A DNA stretch of 16,436 bases, from the NCBI GenBank assembly GCA_934502905.1, contig CAKSVK010000076.1:1-16436 (forward strand). The letters are read 5' to 3'. Below, piece by piece: positions 14,087 through 16,436 of the stretch (position 1 is the first letter of the stretch; each line of letters begins with the position of its first letter). This DNA is from an uncultured Chitinophagaceae bacterium (GTDB lineage: Bacteria; Bacteroidota; Bacteroidia; Chitinophagales; Chitinophagaceae). Under the pieces are notes generated by a model. That model saw only the letters and a list, made by a program, of their open reading frames with translations, searched no databases and was not told the DNA's origin. The position numbers and the translations under genes were made by a program.

Positions 14087-15538
14087 ATGGGCAAGTTAAA
14101 ACTGACAGGAAAGGAATTAAGAGCCATGGGTTACCCGGAAGGTCCCGTGATCAGTGTTGTTATGAATATAATGAAAGAGAAATATAACCAGGAGAACAAG
14201 GATGAAGCAATGAAGCTGTTAAAGCACATACTGGAAGCGCCGGTAGCGTACGAAAATGATGCGGTATTGGGGTTGATCGCTGAATTACTGATGCCCAGGG
14301 CAGAACCCGAAGGCGAGGCTGTAATGCTTAACCCGTCCGGTATATCATTTAATATTTTTGGACAGGAACATATAGAAGAAGGCGCCCTGCTGCAAATGTC
14401 GCAGGCTGCCCGTTTGCCGGTTTCGGTGGCGGGCGCCCTGATGCCTGACGCGCATGCCGGTTATGGATTGCCCATAGGTGGGGTACTGGCGACAGATAAC
14501 GCCGTGATCCCTTATGGCGTAGGCGTAGATATCGGATGCCGTATGTGCCTGAGTGTTTTTGACATTCATCCGCGGGACCTGACCGACAAAGAAGTGTTTT
14601 TCGCCAGGGAACTGGGGGCGGCCACTCTTTTTGGAAGCGGCGCTCAGTTCAGCGATACTACAGATCATGCCATCATCGATCATACTTTGTTTAATGAGCT
14701 GCCCTTGCTGAAGGGATTACAGGAACGGGCCGGGAAGCAGCTCGGGACCTCCGGATCGGGTAACCATTTCGCTGAATTCGGGGTCATTGAGATCGCAGAG
14801 AAAGATGCGGTGCTGGGACTGGATGCAGGACGGTATGTTGGGTTTCTTACCCATTCCGGCTCCAGGGCATTGGGAGCAAATATTGCCAACCATTATACCA
14901 GGCTGGCGATCAGCAAAAGGCGGTTGCCCCCGGAAGCCAGGAATCTTGCCTGGCTGTCGCTGGATGAAGAAGAGGGTATTGAGTACTGGAATGCAATGAA
15001 TCTTGCGGGTGACTATGCTTCCGCCTGCCACCATGTGATCCATGCTAAAATAGCCAAACAGCTGGGACGTACCCCCGTAAAAATGGTGGAGAATCATCAC
15101 AACTTTGCATGGAAAGAGCAATGGAACGGGAAGGAAGTGATCGTACATCGTAAAGGCGCAACACCGGCAGGGGAAAATGTGCTGGGAATCATTCCGGGCT
15201 CCATGACTGCCGACGGATTTATCGTAAAAGGCAAAGGAGAAGCGGCCGCCGTTAATTCAGCCTCTCACGGTGCAGGAAGAAAAATGAGCCGTACCCTGGC
15301 GATCAAATCCATAACGGACAAACAGTTCAGGGAGGAATTAAAAAGGTTTGGGGTAAAGCTGCTGGGAGGTGGATTGGATGAGTCGCCGTTTGCCTATAAA
15401 GACATCCATGTGGTGATGCGTTCGCAGAAGTTGTTGGTGGATGTGGTGGGTAAATTTACTCCTAAAATTGTGAAAATGGACAGCGCCAAGCACAAAGTAT
15501 GGGGAAAGAAAAGAACAGGTGAAGCTAGCGGGGAATAA
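14087..15538 (+). CDS. rtcB: RtcB-type RNA ligase (3'-phosphate/5'-OH)
   Basis: GTP- and metal-dependent ligase joining RNA 3'-phosphate or 2',3'-cyclic phosphate ends to 5'-hydroxyl ends, used in RNA repair or tRNA healing. It has 483 residues (E. coli 408), the extra length being partly an N-terminal segment of about 80 residues. All signature motifs are present: MPDAHAGYGLPIGGVLA (119-135), VGVDIGCRM (145-153) with metal ligand C151, LGTSGSGNHF (219-228), THSGSR (255-260), ENHHNF (335-340), VHRKGATPA (353-361), IPGSM (369-373) and SHGAGRKMSR (393-402), in which His394 is the expected guanylylation site. The start is ATG at 14087. The gene stands alone, without archease, RtcA or RtcR beside it, and is followed by an intrinsic terminator. 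A dyad near the promoter suggests regulated expression. Confidence 0.96.
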   Translation: MGKLKLTGKELRAMGYPEGPVISVVMNIMKEKYNQENKDEAMKLLKHILEAPVAYENDAVLGLIAELLMPRAEPEGEAVMLNPSGISFNIFGQEHIEEGALLQMSQAARLPVSVAGALMPDAHAGYGLPIGGVLATDNAVIPYGVGVDIGCRMCLSVFDIHPRDLTDKEVFFARELGAATLFGSGAQFSDTTDHAIIDHTLFNELPLLKGLQERAGKQLGTSGSGNHFAEFGVIEIAEKDAVLGLDAGRYVGFLTHSGSRALGANIANHYTRLAISKRRLPPEARNLAWLSLDEEEGIEYWNAMNLAGDYASACHHVIHAKIAKQLGRTPVKMVENHHNFAWKEQWNGKEVIVHRKGATPAGENVLGIIPGSMTADGFIVKGKGEAAAVNSASHGAGRKMSRTLAIKSITDKQFREELKRFGVKLLGGGLDESPFAYKDIHVVMRSQKLLVDVVGKFTPKIVKMDSAKHKVWGKKRTGEASGE

Positions 15539-15559
15539 TATCCGGGCTGCTATAATTGA

Positions 15560-15594
15560 AAGCGGTTGAAGCAGTAGCCTTCGACCGCTTTTAT
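15560..15594 (+). terminator. Intrinsic terminator after rtcB
   Basis: AAGCGGTTGAAG (15560-15571) pairs with CTTCGACCGCTT (15579-15590), a 12-bp stem with one wobble pair and a 7-base loop, followed by a short T run. It lies 22 bases past the rtcB stop codon. Confidence 0.8.
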
Positions 15595-15708
15595 GATCGT
15601 TATTTCATTTATTGCAGTAATTTATACAACAGAAGAAGCCGCCTGGTGATCTTTGAAAAATACCGTCATTACATCCAATAATACAATTACCGCTAAGCAA
15701 TCATTCAA

Positions 15709-15716
15709 TAGCTTTG
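15709..15716 (+). promoter_or_regulatory. -7 promoter box of the DUF983 gene
   Basis: TAGCTTTG matches TAnnTTTG. Transcription from about 15723 would exclude the upstream TTG at 15653 and supports the ATG at 15764 as the start. Confidence 0.45.
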
Positions 15717-15763
15717 CACAAATTGAAGCCAGCTTTCAATTCGCACTCAATAAAGGGAAAATT

Positions 15764-16249
15764 ATGAGTAATGATATGCAATTATCCGGTAACACCTATG
15801 CCGTTGGAAGTAAAAAGGGTTTCATTGGCAGCTTACTTAAATGTAAATGTCCGCGTTGCAGGCAGGGCGATATGTTCGTAGACAGCAATCCCTGGCATTT
15901 GAAGAACACGATGAAGATGCATAAAGAATGCCCCGTGTGCGAACAGCCTTTTAATATCGAAGTAGGCTTTTACTATGGTTCCGGTTATGTGTCCTATGCA
16001 TTGACAGTAGCCATCAGCGTAGCCAGCTTTATAGCATGGTGGGCACTGATCGGTTTTTCCATAAGAGACAACCGGATTTTTTATTGGATCGGTATCAATG
16101 GGGTGATCCTGCTGGCTTTGCAACCCTACCTGATGCGCCTGGCCCGCACGGGCTGGTTATCATTTTTTGTTAAGTATGATAAAGACTGGCAGATCAATAA
16201 GCCGGAGCCTGTAGAACGCTCTAACAAAACTCACGAAAATAACTGGTAG
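15764..16249 (+). CDS. DUF983 family membrane protein
   Basis: 161 residues from the ATG at 15764. The frame is open back to a TTG at 15653, but the leading 37 residues are low-complexity, a -7 box lies inside them, and AAAGGGAAA precedes the chosen ATG. The N-terminal cytoplasmic part has two CxxC pairs, CPRC (29-32) and CPVC (56-59), a zinc-ribbon pattern, followed by the family signature NIEVGFYYGSGYVSYAL (64-80). Two membrane segments follow, about 76-98 and 106-128, and then a short hydrophilic tail. The biochemical role of DUF983 proteins is not established. The gene has its own promoter downstream of the rtcB terminator. Confidence 0.88.
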   Translation: MSNDMQLSGNTYAVGSKKGFIGSLLKCKCPRCRQGDMFVDSNPWHLKNTMKMHKECPVCEQPFNIEVGFYYGSGYVSYALTVAISVASFIAWWALIGFSIRDNRIFYWIGINGVILLALQPYLMRLARTGWLSFFVKYDKDWQINKPEPVERSNKTHENNW

Positions 16250-16379
16250 AATATCCTCCCTTTCCTTCTTCCCGCCGGGACTATACTGGTATTCCCGGTA
16301 CTAACGCAGCTTTTCTAAGACCCTGCTGACAGATGGGCTAAGCCTTCTTGTAATTTCAAAAACTTTCTGCCGGGCACAA

Positions 16380-16412
16380 ACGCTCCTGCATCTGCAGGAA
16401 GGGACTTAGCGT
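16380..16412. repeat. Nested inverted repeat near the window end
   Basis: Inner arms TCCTGCA (16384-16390) and TGCAGGA (16393-16399) are enclosed by ACGCT (16380-16384) and AGCGT (16408-16412). It may be part of another intergenic repeat family or the terminator of a gene beyond the edge. The 187 bases after the DUF983 stop hold no supportable gene. Confidence 0.35.
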
Positions 16413-16436
16413 CCTGCCTGTTCCACAAGGTAGTGC

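Noticed and set aside
16250..16436. Possible C-terminus of a minus-strand gene entering from the right edge
   Set aside because: Each minus frame has only a short open stretch before a stop, and the region carries inverted repeats; too little to support a gene.

Overview
The window looks like a chromosomal segment of a Bacteroidota bacterium, probably from the Chitinophagaceae/Sphingobacteriia side. This is inferred from several signs: promoters of the TTG/TTTG-N19-21-TAnnTTTG type, few Shine-Dalgarno sequences, a DUF983 protein, a small conserved EPDEERNY protein, an atypical XseA, and a His/Cys-rich small membrane protein ending in RGPP. No rRNA, tRNA, CRISPR array or complete insertion sequence was seen.

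Layout. (1) 1-1681, minus strand: an edge-truncated, Tat-type alkaline phosphatase and a small membrane-anchored His/Cys protein whose promoter is covered by two dyads. (2) 1816-6667, minus strand: a GNAT acetyltransferase, a LacI-family repressor, a NAD-dependent epimerase/dehydratase and a DapA-like aldolase. Near-identical 12-bp palindromes with a central CG lie just downstream of the -7 boxes of both the GNAT gene and the epimerase-aldolase pair. They are good candidates for the LacI operator and would make this a small regulon around an unidentified sugar or sugar acid. A 234-bp nested inverted-repeat element sits inside the long leader of the epimerase gene. (3) 6751-8020: a tandem array of about 190-bp inverted-repeat units beside a GIY-YIG nuclease-like gene, with a diverged solo copy after that gene. 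Another solo copy lies at 11722-11829. (4) 8026-11650, minus strand: a Tat-exported phosphocholine-type phospholipase C and a secreted BNR-repeat protein. (5) 11838-13527, minus strand: overlapping xseB and xseA (exonuclease VII). (6) 13653-16249, plus strand: a small conserved protein, an RtcB RNA ligase with a dyad at its promoter, a strong intrinsic terminator, and a DUF983 membrane protein. The last 187 bases carry no supportable gene.

The two observations most worth following are the LacI operator pair, with matched spacing to two promoters, and the GIY-YIG gene embedded among long palindromic repeats. The latter arrangement resembles REP elements with their RAYT nucleases but involves a different nuclease fold.

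Several reading frames open at a TTG or GTG codon. I moved starts to the ATG that fits the domain, signal peptide or promoter, and say so in each entry.
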